A DNA stretch of 64,000 nt from NCBI RefSeq assembly GCF_026127265.1, contig NZ_WWFG01000005.1:248001-312000 (forward strand), read 5' to 3'. This DNA is from Nostoc sp. KVJ3. Lineage in GTDB: Bacteria; Cyanobacteriota; Cyanobacteriia; Cyanobacteriales; Nostocaceae. Within the stretch, counting starts at the first letter, position 1. Each line of letters starts with the position of its first letter. Shown here piece by piece: positions 9,097 through 17,849 of this stretch. The position numbers were made by a program, and so were the translations under genes. The notes under the pieces were generated by a model. The model had not been told where the DNA came from. It saw only the letters and a program-made list of their open reading frames with translations, and did no database searches.

Positions 9097-10410
9097 ATGA
9101 GTGCCATGCTGACAGAATTTACCCTCGCCAGCTTCAAAAGCTACAGTACAAGCCGATTGCCCCTTGGGTCGCTGACAGTACTAATCGGAGCCAATGCCGT
9201 AGGCAAAAGTAACGCCCTTGAAGGTTTGCGCTTTCTGTCATGGCTAGCACAAGGACAAAAACTTTCTAGCATTCAATATGCAGTAAATAGTGCAGAGCGC
9301 GTTGTACGCGGTCGAGTAAATGACTTGTGCCATCGGGGAGAGTCAAATTTTACCATTGGTTGCCGTTTAGACTACCCAGACTGGAACCAACTCGATATAA
9401 CCCTGAATGTGCGTGACGGAGAACTGCACATCAGTAGTGAGCGAATCGTTGGCTCGACAAGTCAAGTCCCGCTATATGACCTAGATCAGCCTTCTCAAGG
9501 AGTAGGGACTGATGTTGGTGTCGCATATAACAACTTTACAAGGGGGAAGAACAAGCCACGAGTAACGTGCAGCGATCAGATGGCTATATTCGTGCAATTA
9601 GACACCCCTGCCCATTTTGATCCAAAGTACCCCATATCCCAAAAGATAATTCCTGATACCGTCCGCGAATATCAACGAATTTTAAAGAACATCCTGTTTC
9701 TAGATCCCGTTCCCGCGAGAATGCGCGAGTACAGCTTCAAATCTGATAAGCGATTACAAGAAGATGGTACCAATCTTTCCAGCGTCCTGTATCGCTTGTG
9801 GGAGAACCAAGCTGAAAATCAACAGGCAATTCTCAACTTTATCCAGAGTCTACCAGAACAGGCTATAGATGGGCTAGATTTCCTTTTCGGCCCACGGGAT
9901 GAAGTCATGGTGCGACTAGCAGAAACCTTTGGCAATACCCGTCGCTATTGTGAGGCGGCATTGTTATCCGATGGTACTTTGCGGGTGTTAGCGATCGCGG
10001 CTGCTATGCTATCGGCACCCGTTGGTAGTTTAGTCGTCATCGAGAAAATCGACAACGGCGTTCATCCCAACCGCGCCCAGCATCTACTCGCCAGCATCCG
10101 GGATATTGCCGAGCGGCGGAAATTGCGGGTGCTGCTTTCTACCCACAACCCAGCCCTAATGGATGCCTTACCCGATGCGGCTCTCGGTGATGTAGTGTTT
10201 TGTTTCCGAGATCCAGAGTCAGGAGATAGCCGCCTTGTACGGCTTGGGGATATGTACGATTTCCCAAGTCTGATATCTCAGGGGCCGCTCGGTCAACTGG
10301 TAACTGCTGGGGTAGTGGATCGGTTTGTCAAGTCGCCGCACACACCAGAAGATAGAAAACAGCAAGCTATGGAATGGCTGTCTCGTTTGCAGGAGTACAG
10401 CAATGAGTAG
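9097..10410 (+). CDS. AAA (RecF/SMC-like) ATPase paired with PIN protein
   Basis: A predicted ATPase of the COG4637/AAA_21 type, 438 residues from the ATG at 9097. Walker A is GANAVGKSN at 31-39, and a D-loop-like STHNPALMDA lies near 350. At the Walker B site the protein reads VVIEKIDNGVHP: the second acidic residue usually seen (EE) is lysine K317, so hydrolysis could be impaired. Starts at TTG 9070 or ATG 9106 are alternatives. The gene overlaps the next one by eight bases (ATGAGTAG), implying coupled translation. ATPases of this class often pair with a nuclease in defence or toxin-antitoxin modules; that role here is inferred. Confidence 0.75.
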   Translation: MSAMLTEFTLASFKSYSTSRLPLGSLTVLIGANAVGKSNALEGLRFLSWLAQGQKLSSIQYAVNSAERVVRGRVNDLCHRGESNFTIGCRLDYPDWNQLDITLNVRDGELHISSERIVGSTSQVPLYDLDQPSQGVGTDVGVAYNNFTRGKNKPRVTCSDQMAIFVQLDTPAHFDPKYPISQKIIPDTVREYQRILKNILFLDPVPARMREYSFKSDKRLQEDGTNLSSVLYRLWENQAENQQAILNFIQSLPEQAIDGLDFLFGPRDEVMVRLAETFGNTRRYCEAALLSDGTLRVLAIAAAMLSAPVGSLVVIEKIDNGVHPNRAQHLLASIRDIAERRKLRVLLSTHNPALMDALPDAALGDVVFCFRDPESGDSRLVRLGDMYDFPSLISQGPLGQLVTAGVVDRFVKSPHTPEDRKQQAMEWLSRLQEYSNE

Positions 10411-10885
10411 TATCTGCCTAATAGATACCAGCATATTCCTCGAAATACTGAACGTTCCCAACTATAATCAGCATAGAGCATCAGTTCTCGAAGATTTTCA
10501 GACCTATGCTCAATCTGGCTGTACTTTTTTGTTGCCTATGGCGACGATACTTGAAACAGGCAACCACATTGCCCAGAACGGCGATGGCACAATGCGAAGG
10601 AAAACTGCCCTACGTTTTGTTAAAGAAGTTAAAGAGGCATTCACAGGCGTAGCTCCCTGGAGACCTACTACATTCCCGAACACCGCAGAGATATTGGAGT
10701 GGATTGACGACTTCCCCGATCTGGCTGGCAGAAACAAAGCTCCTAATAAGCAAGAAGGAACCAGTTTTGGTGATTTTAGCATCATTCAGGAATTTCATAA
10801 GTCCTGTAATCTCTTTCAAATGAGTGAAGTGTTTATCTGGTCATTAGACAGCGATTTACAGAATTATCACCAAAGGGGAAAATGA
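10403..10885 (+). CDS. PIN-like nuclease partner of the ATPase
   Basis: A 160-residue protein starting MSSICLIDTSIFLEILN, the hallmark opening of PIN-like ribonucleases. Acidic residues that could form the metal site are D8, E51 (ILETGNH), D124 (FGDFSII) and D149/D151 near the C-terminus, in the order expected for a PIN fold. The start at ATG 10403 overlaps the ATPase stop. PIN proteins usually cleave RNA and are common toxins; no separate antitoxin gene is seen, so the ATPase may control or activate it. Family call is by motif, partner relation by gene overlap. Confidence 0.65.
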   Translation: MSSICLIDTSIFLEILNVPNYNQHRASVLEDFQTYAQSGCTFLLPMATILETGNHIAQNGDGTMRRKTALRFVKEVKEAFTGVAPWRPTTFPNTAEILEWIDDFPDLAGRNKAPNKQEGTSFGDFSIIQEFHKSCNLFQMSEVFIWSLDSDLQNYHQRGK

Positions 10886-11133
10886 CAATACTTAGCATCA
10901 GCATCGAGATTAGGGCGAACGTATGTTGTCATTAAGAAGCCTGTGTTATCAACAAATTCTCAAATAATCGCATTAAGCAATGCTTACTGACTTATCACTC
11001 AGTTGGCTTTTTGACCGTCGCTATCTCCCTGCTTCAAAATTATTGCATTAATTAATTTTTCTATTTTCAAATTCTGAATTATCTGAATTTAGTAAAAAGA
11101 AATGTATTTTAACCAGTGCATAATGCATCACCT

Positions 11134-11904
11134 CTAGCGTTGCTGTCCTAGTCTGAGTAGGCGGTCATTTAAGGCGATTCTTCCTAATTCAGAAATAACC
11201 TCAACTGGAACACCAACAGATGTAGCTGCTTCTGGGATTGTTATTCTGCTATTTCGCAACAGAGATAAAATTTGCTGCACTTTAGGAACAACTGGATCGC
11301 TTTTGTTGGTGTAACCCCGATTAATAGCAATTCTCAGCCCGGTTTCAATATCATCTACTCTCGCTCTGCGATTTTTATCTATTAATAGTGTCTGCTGACC
11401 AGCGATTGCGCTACTTTCAGAAGCCGCTCCACGTCTATGTGCAGTGCCGGAGGCAATCGCATTTGCAATCTGAATACCAACATACCCAGTGTTTCTACGC
11501 ACTGGAACGATATCGAAGTTGTAGAGTCGTTTTTGTCCCGTTTTGTCTACAGTTTGGACAAGTAAGTTAGTAATGGCAGTGGTGGTAGCACCTGGAAACT
11601 TTAGCGGTTGGATTGGCCTCAGAAAGATGGTTGTAGCGCGTCCGCTTTTTAAATCTGTATCTGTGGTGTAGACCAGTCGTGAAGGGTCTGCTACCAAAAT
11701 ATAGGCGATCGCCTCGTCGGTTTGAGTGAAGCTAATAGGTGTAGCACGTCCTGGAGTAATTTGAACCTGAATCCTATTGCTTGCAGCCATATCCCTTTCA
11801 ATCAAGCGATATGTAGGAGTTTGTGCTTGTGCCTGTACAACAGGTGCTGTCACACTGAGCAGTAATGTGCTAGTGCCGATGATAAGAGTAGCAAATTGTT
11901 TCAT
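11134..11904 (-). CDS. VirB9/TraK-like T4SS protein
   Basis: A 256-residue secreted protein with an N-terminal signal peptide (hydrophobic LIIGTSTLLLSVTAPVVQAQA, likely cleavage after AQA). The middle part (TIFLRPIQPLKFP...TNLLVQTVDK...LYNFDIVPV) has the beta-strand pattern of VirB9/TraK proteins, which build the outer ring of the secretion core with VirB10 and VirB7. It is the last gene of the leftward T4SS operon and its start overlaps the VirB10-like stop by four bases. The C-terminal 80 residues are helical and unfamiliar. The assignment rests on position plus weak motif resemblance. Confidence 0.6.
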   Translation of the reverse strand: MKQFATLIIGTSTLLLSVTAPVVQAQAQTPTYRLIERDMAASNRIQVQITPGRATPISFTQTDEAIAYILVADPSRLVYTTDTDLKSGRATTIFLRPIQPLKFPGATTTAITNLLVQTVDKTGQKRLYNFDIVPVRRNTGYVGIQIANAIASGTAHRRGAASESSAIAGQQTLLIDKNRRARVDDIETGLRIAINRGYTNKSDPVVPKVQQILSLLRNSRITIPEAATSVGVPVEVISELGRIALNDRLLRLGQQR

Positions 11905-12914
11905 CGTTCAACTTTCAAAAAACTATTGACGACAACCGAGACTTCTGTACCTTCAGGTAAAAACTGGATATTTGGACGTTGTAGTAATTCCTGTACTGCT
12001 TGGTCAGAGCGTCTAGACAGACGTTCACTGACTGGACTAAAAAAGCCTTCTAGCGCCGCCGCCCAAATCTGAGGATTAGAGTTACTAGTAATAGTACTTT
12101 GGTTAAAAGTGCCACTAGAAACAACAGTGCTAGATTGAGTGCGGGGCTGATTCACTATGCTTCCCACTTTACCCAAACTAGTGAGTAATCCAACTAATAA
12201 ATCTTGTTGGGCAATATCTGTCCCCACATCATTCAGCTTTTTAGCAATTAACGGTTGCTGTCCTCGACCGCGAATTAACAGAGTTTCAGCCGGAATAGTT
12301 TCCTGTTTGACTGTGCCTTGGGAGTCAGGGTAAATAAGCGCGATCGCACTTGCAGATACTAAGTTATTCTTTTTACCTACTGCCACTGTTTTCGTTACTA
12401 AAACAGTACCAGCCGGGAGTGCCACCGTGCCATCTGTAGCTGTGAGAGGTTTGGTTAACTCGATAGCAAAGCGATCGCTCTTATTATTCCCTCCCTGATC
12501 CCAAATCATCGGCATGATAATTCTACCTGGGGCAGATGTACCTAGTGCTACCTCTTTAGTTTCATCTGCATTGAGATTGGCTGGAGCTACAGGGGTGCGG
12601 TTGAGGATACCTACCATTCCTGGAGTCAAGTTATCAGTTTTACTATCAGTGCTTTTGGAGCCAATTAAAACTGTTTGAATACCAGGGTCTTCGGGAGTGG
12701 AAATGGATGCCCTAGCTGTTGGTTTCAAGTCTGTTGGAGTTTGAGTGTTCACAGCAACTTCTGACTGAGTTTCAGCTACTTTAGAGTTACCGATTTGCGA
12801 CTGTCCCAAGCTAGCTAGTTGGCTCCACTGCTGGAAAGGATCGACATTACTTTCAGGCTGTCGTATTGGTGTTGAAGCTTGATAACTGACAGGATTTGGA
12901 GAAATATACCGCAC
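11901..12914 (-). CDS. VirB10/TrbI-like C-terminal part
   Basis: A 337-residue protein whose second half (GRIIMPMIWDQG...FAIELTKPLTATDGTVALPAGTVLV, split here) has the TrbI/VirB10 beta-barrel pattern. In the envelope VirB10 spans from inner to outer membrane and senses ATP use by the secretion ATPases. The start is a GTG whose first base is the last base of the upstream stop (TAGTG at 12912-12916). It has no membrane anchor of its own; that is in the upstream reading frame. The two frames together make about 540 residues, so this may be one virB10 split by a -1 frame change, or two coupled genes. Confidence 0.65.
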   Translation of the reverse strand: MRYISPNPVSYQASTPIRQPESNVDPFQQWSQLASLGQSQIGNSKVAETQSEVAVNTQTPTDLKPTARASISTPEDPGIQTVLIGSKSTDSKTDNLTPGMVGILNRTPVAPANLNADETKEVALGTSAPGRIIMPMIWDQGGNNKSDRFAIELTKPLTATDGTVALPAGTVLVTKTVAVGKKNNLVSASAIALIYPDSQGTVKQETIPAETLLIRGRGQQPLIAKKLNDVGTDIAQQDLLVGLLTSLGKVGSIVNQPRTQSSTVVSSGTFNQSTITSNSNPQIWAAALEGFFSPVSERLSRRSDQAVQELLQRPNIQFLPEGTEVSVVVNSFLKVER

Positions 12915-13534
12915 TACTGGGGCGCAGGTTGAGAAATTCTTACAGGAGTTATTGGTGTTATGCGTGATGTAGGAGTTGTGCGCGGTGAAAAAGTCTGAGG
13001 AGGTTGAGATGGCTTTGGTTTAGATTTATTTTGTAGGGTTGGATTTGGGGATTTAGCAGCAACAGGTTCCACTTTAAGTTGTTGCCGTTGGTCTTGAAAC
13101 GCTAATCTGCTTTTAAGTTCGGCAGATTCATCTAAAACTGGTTCGCCTTTTGGAGATGTAGTAGGGGTTTGAACTACTTGTTTGACAGGAGGTTTCGGTT
13201 GGAGAAATCCAAACCAGATCAGTGCTACAGAGCCAATAACCATTCCCACTAAGGCAACTACTGAACCTAGTCGAACACTAGGTTTTTCTGCTAACGGTCG
13301 CTCTACTGCTCCTTCTGCATCTTGTTTCAAGCGATATTCTTCAGAAATGAGGTGATTTGCGGTAGGGTTATAACCTGCCAACAACTGCTCCTCTTCAGGG
13401 CTGATATCATCATCAGCCACCAAAGTGGCTTGGTTAGAGCGATGATTGCCGTTAGTACTGTTGAATTCCGGCGAAGAATCACCAGAGTTTTCATTTAGGT
13501 AGTCAAATTCATGGTTTTGGTTTGAATTGCTCAT
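12914..13534 (-). CDS. VirB10-like N-terminal part with membrane anchor
   Basis: A 206-residue protein with an acidic cytoplasmic N-terminus, a single membrane helix near residues 92-112 (VVALVGMVIGSVALIWFGF) and a long proline-rich tail ending PAPQ. This is the architecture of the VirB10 N-terminal half. The stop TAG overlaps the GTG start of the next gene, which continues with more proline-rich sequence and then the VirB10 barrel. Reading frame relation is -1. Whether the cell makes a fused protein, two interacting proteins, or nothing useful cannot be told from sequence alone. Confidence 0.6.
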   Translation of the reverse strand: MSNSNQNHEFDYLNENSGDSSPEFNSTNGNHRSNQATLVADDDISPEEEQLLAGYNPTANHLISEEYRLKQDAEGAVERPLAEKPSVRLGSVVALVGMVIGSVALIWFGFLQPKPPVKQVVQTPTTSPKGEPVLDESAELKSRLAFQDQRQQLKVEPVAAKSPNPTLQNKSKPKPSQPPQTFSPRTTPTSRITPITPVRISQPAPQ

Positions 13535-13551
13535 AATTCTACCTTTTTCCT

Positions 13552-14283
13552 TTAGCGTCGTTGCTGAGAATTGAACTCAACCATCTTGGTAATTTGCAGT
13601 CCAGACGATCGCACTTCATAAATTTTCTGTTCTACCAGGGGGGCATCTTTACCTAAAGGAGATCGGGGAATCTCCACTGCTTGGACGGTAAATGTGCGGT
13701 TAAAAGGAATACGTTCATCTCTACCAGTAGTGCGGTCAACTAAGATACGGGTAGCAATCATGTCTATTTCCCATTCCCCAGGTCGTACTGCTCTTGGTTC
13801 TGACAGATAGGAAATAATAGTGGTGCTACGCAGCTGACCTGAAAAGAAGCTAGTAGGAACTAATTCGGCAATCTTTGGTAGAGAAGCTTTGGCAAATTCA
13901 GGTTCTAGCAGCAGGGAAGCAAACCAAGTATTTGTGGGAATGCGCCCATTTCTACCAACTTGAATGCCTTGGTCTGGTTGATTAGTGCCAGTGAGTTTGT
14001 CATCCCAGTTAAATGTCAGGGTTGTCCAGTCACTAACTACCTTTTGAATTACAGCTGGATAGCGCCAGTTGCGGTCTTGCTCAGAAATGTAGATTGTCTC
14101 GCCATTTACCAACTGGGCAAAGGTCGTCTTGCGATCGGCAATTTTATTGACCCTGAAAGCGGTGAATAGAGTCAACAAAAATATCAGACCGTTAAATGCA
14201 GTTAGGCAGATAAAGCAAACAGCTAGGAGGTTTTTGGCTTCTGGAAGCAATGGAGCTTGAAGTCGTTTAATTTGCAGAGTCAT
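13552..14283 (-). CDS. VirB8-like T4SS protein
   Basis: A 243-residue protein with one N-terminal membrane helix (about residues 19-44) followed by a soluble periplasmic domain, the usual topology of VirB8/TraE inner-membrane scaffold proteins. Its place just upstream of the VirB10-like pair and in line with VirB6 supports the call. No catalytic motif is expected. An IS630-family element lies between it and the VirB6 gene, so transcription from the upstream operon promoter may be interrupted. Confidence 0.5.
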   Translation of the reverse strand: MTLQIKRLQAPLLPEAKNLLAVCFICLTAFNGLIFLLTLFTAFRVNKIADRKTTFAQLVNGETIYISEQDRNWRYPAVIQKVVSDWTTLTFNWDDKLTGTNQPDQGIQVGRNGRIPTNTWFASLLLEPEFAKASLPKIAELVPTSFFSGQLRSTTIISYLSEPRAVRPGEWEIDMIATRILVDRTTGRDERIPFNRTFTVQAVEIPRSPLGKDAPLVEQKIYEVRSSGLQITKMVEFNSQQRR

Positions 14284-14880
14284 ACCAAATTGGCATAGGT
14301 AGTATTGTTTGAGAATCCTGGAACAGCCTTGTGTTAAAGGTTTTTAATTCGTCTTGGAAAGTTCTGATGCCTGTCTTTAAAATAGGAACTAGGGACTAGT
14401 AGTCTACCAAGCCAACTTTGCTAAGTTAAATCCGGGTATAAACGTTGCATTTTTCGACGAGCATCTTTGGTTTGGAAACCCCAATAGACACTGGCTTTTT
14501 GTTGATTACGTTGTTTCTCCCAAGCAGCAATCTCAGAAGTTAATGTTTCTGCATTAGGAATACGCCGTTCTAAACATTGGCGAGATAAAACAGATAATTC
14601 AATTTCTACTTGATTTAACCAAGAAGCGTGTTTAGGAGTATAGTGAAACTCTAATTTTTGAATAATTCGACGTGCTTCTTCTGGTGGAAAAACTTCATAT
14701 AACGCGCTGGGAGTATGAATATTTAGGTTATCAACTACTAAACGAATAATATCAGCATCTTGATAATCAATATCTACTAACTTTTTCATTTGAAGAGCAA
14801 AATCGGCTTTAGTTCGACGTTCTGTAACTTCGATATGCCGCCATCCAGCCAAGGGTTGAAAACATGCAAATAAATTGACT

Positions 14881-15088
14881 GGGGTGCATCCCAGTTTTTA
14901 TTCTACAGCGAGAGAATAACTGTCATTGCGATCGCGTAGCGTCTCGTAGAGAGGAGGAAAGACGAACGCAAACAGCGTGTCGCAGACACGCTGTTTGCAT
15001 GGACTCGCTCTTAGGAATGAGGATTTTGCGGTTGCTTCGCTTCACTTCGTTTCGCTCGCAATGACATGCAAAAAAGTGGGATGCTCCC
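14881..15088. mobile_element. 208-bp non-autonomous element (MITE-like)
   Basis: This insert has imperfect inverted ends (GGGGTGCATCCCAGTTTTT at the left; the right end reads GGGAGCATCCCACTTTTT on the other strand). It is bounded by a 7-base target duplication ATTGACT at 14874-14880 and 15089-15095. It carries no coding sequence. Its centre is a second inverted-repeat unit (separate entry). Precise removal together with one ATTGACT restores the transposase frame. Confidence 0.8.
14921..15066. repeat. Inner inverted-repeat unit nested in the MITE
   Basis: Perfect 11-base ends TGTCATTGCGA (14921-14931) and its complement (15056-15066) bound a 146-base unit. Inside is a perfect palindrome with 14-base arms GCAAACAGCGTGTC at 14968-14981 and 14985-14998, and a GCGTAGCGTCTCGTAGAG segment shared with other dispersed repeats. 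It looks like a smaller repeat that jumped into the larger one, though it could be one composite element. Confidence 0.7.
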
Positions 15089-15861
15089 ATTGACTGTCCC
15101 GTTACGCTTATACTCGAAATCATAACGTTCAGGCTGCTCCGGCTCTGGTGGTAAAGGAAGTCTTACTTCTTCTACTAATTGGTAGGGACGTTCATCAAAG
15201 CAGACTACAGGGCGTTTAGGATCATAAGGCTCATTATATAAATCCAACACATCCTCCATTCTGAATACATACTCTGCGTTAACTTCGGGAATACACCACT
15301 GTTCTTTTAACCACGGTTTAATTTCGTTTTTTTTAGAGTTTGACGTATTGTTTCGTCGGAAATTGAATCTATTATCCCAAGGTTTACTAAGTGATCCGCT
15401 AATAATTGCATTGTCCAACGCACTCTCCCTTCTGGCGGCTTAGAACAAGCCGTTGCAATCAAAAATGCTTCTTGCTTTTCATCTAATTTTTTAGGTTTTG
15501 GTGGATGAACTTCATCCTTTAAAGCAAAATCTAACCCACCAATGACAAATTTTTCTCGTATTCGTTGCACTGTTGCAACATGCGCTCTAACTATGCTAGC
15601 GATCGCTTGATCCCTTTCTCTATCAGTTGCCATCAGAAGAATGTTTGCACGGGTTATAGTTCTTGCTTTGTGCTTACCTTTTTTAATTATTGCCTGTAGC
15701 TGAGAAACTTCATCTTCATTCAAGTCAACAATGTACTTTTTGGCCATACCACACCCCGTTTTTGGTTATTTTACCAATTAGAGGTTTTACTTAGCAAAGT
15801 TACCTTGGCAGACTACTAGGGACTAGGGACTGGGGACTTTCCGCAAAATCCAAAATTGGTA

Positions 15862-16995
15862 TTACCCCCTACGGAGTAGAGCAATACTGGTTGCAGTTCC
15901 AATGGCACTGCTAAAAATATCGATTAAGCCTTTGACATTGGCAGAAATGCCGTTATAGATTGCCATTCCCCCACCTCCAGCTATCAATACCGCCAAAACT
16001 GGTGCAAAGATGCTCAGGAAACATAAAAATGCTACATCAGATGCTAATTCAGCACCAGACTTCACCAGGACGACGGCTGCTAAACCTACTAAAATGTTGT
16101 AACCAAGTTGAACGCCAAACAAGGAAATAAACCCTGTCAGCCACGCCCAAATAGGACGACCTTGTAATGGCAGTAAAGATAAACCAACTGCGATCGGTGC
16201 AAATAGTGCTGTTAGCAACAGAGCAGCTTCCAAAATATTTACAAAGCCCCATTGCAGGGCATACAGGATAAAGCGAATGATGGGGATGGCAGTATCTCGA
16301 AACACACTACCTGGATCATTGGCAAACTGAACAGCAGTACCAATTTGACCAGGTAAAGTTCTATTCCAGAGAAAACTACCAAAATCTCGTAGTGGTTGGA
16401 GTGGAGATTTAGCTTGCTCTTCAGCTTTGGTAACAATTGCCTGTGCCTGGGCTTGCTTTGAGTTCCAGCACTCAACTAACTCCGTACCGACTTTTCCTTG
16501 ACATTCGCTATAGAGGTTTTCTAACTGTTGTCTAGCGATACTGCTAATTGCCACATTGGTAATAGCATCTCGAAATGTTAGTTCACCAACTTGAAGCTGA
16601 AGAACGCTTTGCACTTGGTTGTAAGCGAAGCCTCGAATAACAGTAATTGTCTTTGCCAGCATATTGCCGTTGGCCCCCAAGAAAATCATAATCACGAAGG
16701 GCCAAACAAAGATTGATGCCAGTTCTGACCATGATTGCTTTTCAATGATTTCTTTACCAGTGGTCAGCGCTACAAATAAGATACTGGCAGCTCCCAAAGT
16801 GATGCCCAATTTAATCAAGCCAATCCATAATGCTGAACCGAGCGGATCTAAAGTAACTAGCCAGACGGTATTCCACGACTCAACTGTGGCGCGAGAAAGT
16901 TCTAAAGAACTGGAGATAATTTCTAGGGCATCGGATTCTCCGCCTGTTACTGGAAATGATTGAGCAATAATGTGGATCATGAGTGTCGAAATCAA
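15862..16995 (-). CDS. VirB6/TrbL-like polytopic membrane protein
   Basis: A 377-residue inner-membrane protein with about six to eight hydrophobic helices in two clusters (roughly residues 60-125 and 235-375). A soluble loop lies between them, containing ECQGKVGTELVECWNSKQAQ. This is the topology of VirB6/TrbL proteins, which help form the substrate channel. It follows the VirB5-like gene directly (five-base gap) and is separated from VirB8 by the IS630 element. Sequence identity to known VirB6 cannot be judged by eye. Confidence 0.65.
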   Translation of the reverse strand: MISTLMIHIIAQSFPVTGGESDALEIISSSLELSRATVESWNTVWLVTLDPLGSALWIGLIKLGITLGAASILFVALTTGKEIIEKQSWSELASIFVWPFVIMIFLGANGNMLAKTITVIRGFAYNQVQSVLQLQVGELTFRDAITNVAISSIARQQLENLYSECQGKVGTELVECWNSKQAQAQAIVTKAEEQAKSPLQPLRDFGSFLWNRTLPGQIGTAVQFANDPGSVFRDTAIPIIRFILYALQWGFVNILEAALLLTALFAPIAVGLSLLPLQGRPIWAWLTGFISLFGVQLGYNILVGLAAVVLVKSGAELASDVAFLCFLSIFAPVLAVLIAGGGGMAIYNGISANVKGLIDIFSSAIGTATSIALLRRG

Positions 16996-17000
16996 AGCTA

Positions 17001-17816
17001 CTACTTGTCAGAACCAAGGGTAATGCCACCAGGCATGATCAATAACCCCGCCTGTTGAGTGGCAGCATTGCCTGCGGCAACACTCTTACGGCGATCGGCA
17101 GTATTGATGGCTGAAAGTTCCTTGGCTGTTTGAGCGGTTAAGGTGTTACTCAATGCCCTGTCAATGCGTGCTTGCTGGGCTTCAATAAGCATCCGCTCGT
17201 TGACGCGACTGCTAAGGGCAGTCTGTTGGGATAGGTTTTGCAAAATCTGTTGGGTGACATCTAAACTTTGGGATTCCTCACCCAAGCTGACGTTTTGTTG
17301 AGTATCTTGTTGAGTAGCTTGCTTAATTTGAGCCATCTGACTTTGGGCTGTTTGGCTCAAAGTAGCCTGATTAGCGATCTCTGTGGCAACTGTTCTAGTG
17401 GCATATTTACCAAGGTCTTCACGGATACCATAAGAGCTTTGACCATTGGTTTTGTTCTCCAAAGTTTCAGACAGCACGGCACCAGGGTCGTTGTTGGCTG
17501 AACCGTTCATGATTCCTGCCAAAACTTTGTTTAAATCTGGAATTTGAATTGCACCCAAGGCAGAATTGAGCAGATTGCCAAGAGGATTAAATAGGTCATT
17601 TTGAGCGAAATTTTTGACATCTCCCACAAAATCATTGATTTGAGATGCTGTGTCTGCGGTGAAAATACTACTACCAGTAGTTTTGTTACTAACAGCAGCA
17701 GCTACTGGATCTCGACCGTTGTCTTGAGTGCGAGCAAGGGCTGGACTGGCGATAAAACCAAGTGACAAAATTAGAATCGGTGCTATCAATCTGATAGAGG
17801 TAAGTTTAGATTTCAT
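17001..17816 (-). CDS. VirB5/TrbJ-like secreted protein
   Basis: A 271-residue protein with an N-terminal signal peptide (about residues 1-28, ending SPALA). A glutamine- and alanine-rich helical body follows, with long heptad-like stretches from about 150 to 250. VirB5/TrbJ minor pilus proteins have this make-up, and the gene sits between the VirB4 and VirB6 genes as virB5 does. A purine-rich GAAGGTGAATC lies just upstream of the ATG. The call is positional and compositional rather than motif-based. Confidence 0.55.
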   Translation of the reverse strand: MKSKLTSIRLIAPILILSLGFIASPALARTQDNGRDPVAAAVSNKTTGSSIFTADTASQINDFVGDVKNFAQNDLFNPLGNLLNSALGAIQIPDLNKVLAGIMNGSANNDPGAVLSETLENKTNGQSSYGIREDLGKYATRTVATEIANQATLSQTAQSQMAQIKQATQQDTQQNVSLGEESQSLDVTQQILQNLSQQTALSSRVNERMLIEAQQARIDRALSNTLTAQTAKELSAINTADRRKSVAAGNAATQQAGLLIMPGGITLGSDK

Positions 17817-17849
17817 GATTCACCTTCCTTAATGCAGTTTTTAGATATA

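Larger units (their letters stand above)
14421..15747 (-). pseudogene. IS630-family transposase, broken
   Basis: Three reading-frame pieces make one DDE transposase. The N-terminal piece (15747 leftward) is a helix-turn-helix DNA-binding part. Around 15326-15333 an A8 run on the coding strand shifts to a second frame containing the first catalytic Asp (VVCFDER). IS630 elements often use such slippage, so this step may be programmed. The frame is then broken after YKRNGTVN by the 208-bp insertion at 14881-15088 and resumes with NLFACFQP, the second Asp (VVDNLNIH) and the Glu (WLNQVEIE). The insertion, not the A-run, is what inactivates it. Confidence 0.85.
14402..15813 (-). mobile_element. IS630-family element with TA target duplication
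   Basis: The 29-base ends match at 25 positions: GTCTACCAAGCCAACTTTGC... from 14402 and, inverted, from 15813. Each end is flanked by TA (14400-14401 and 15814-15815), the IS630/Tc1 target duplication. The element is about 1.2 kb without the 215 bases added by the insertion inside it. It sits between the virB6- and virB8-like genes, within a GGGACTAG tandem stretch. The transposase is interrupted, so the copy is probably dead. Confidence 0.85.

Noticed and set aside
14923..15123. 66-codon frame within the IS630 element
   Set aside because: It reads through the MITE-like insertion and its palindromes; the repeats explain the sequence.
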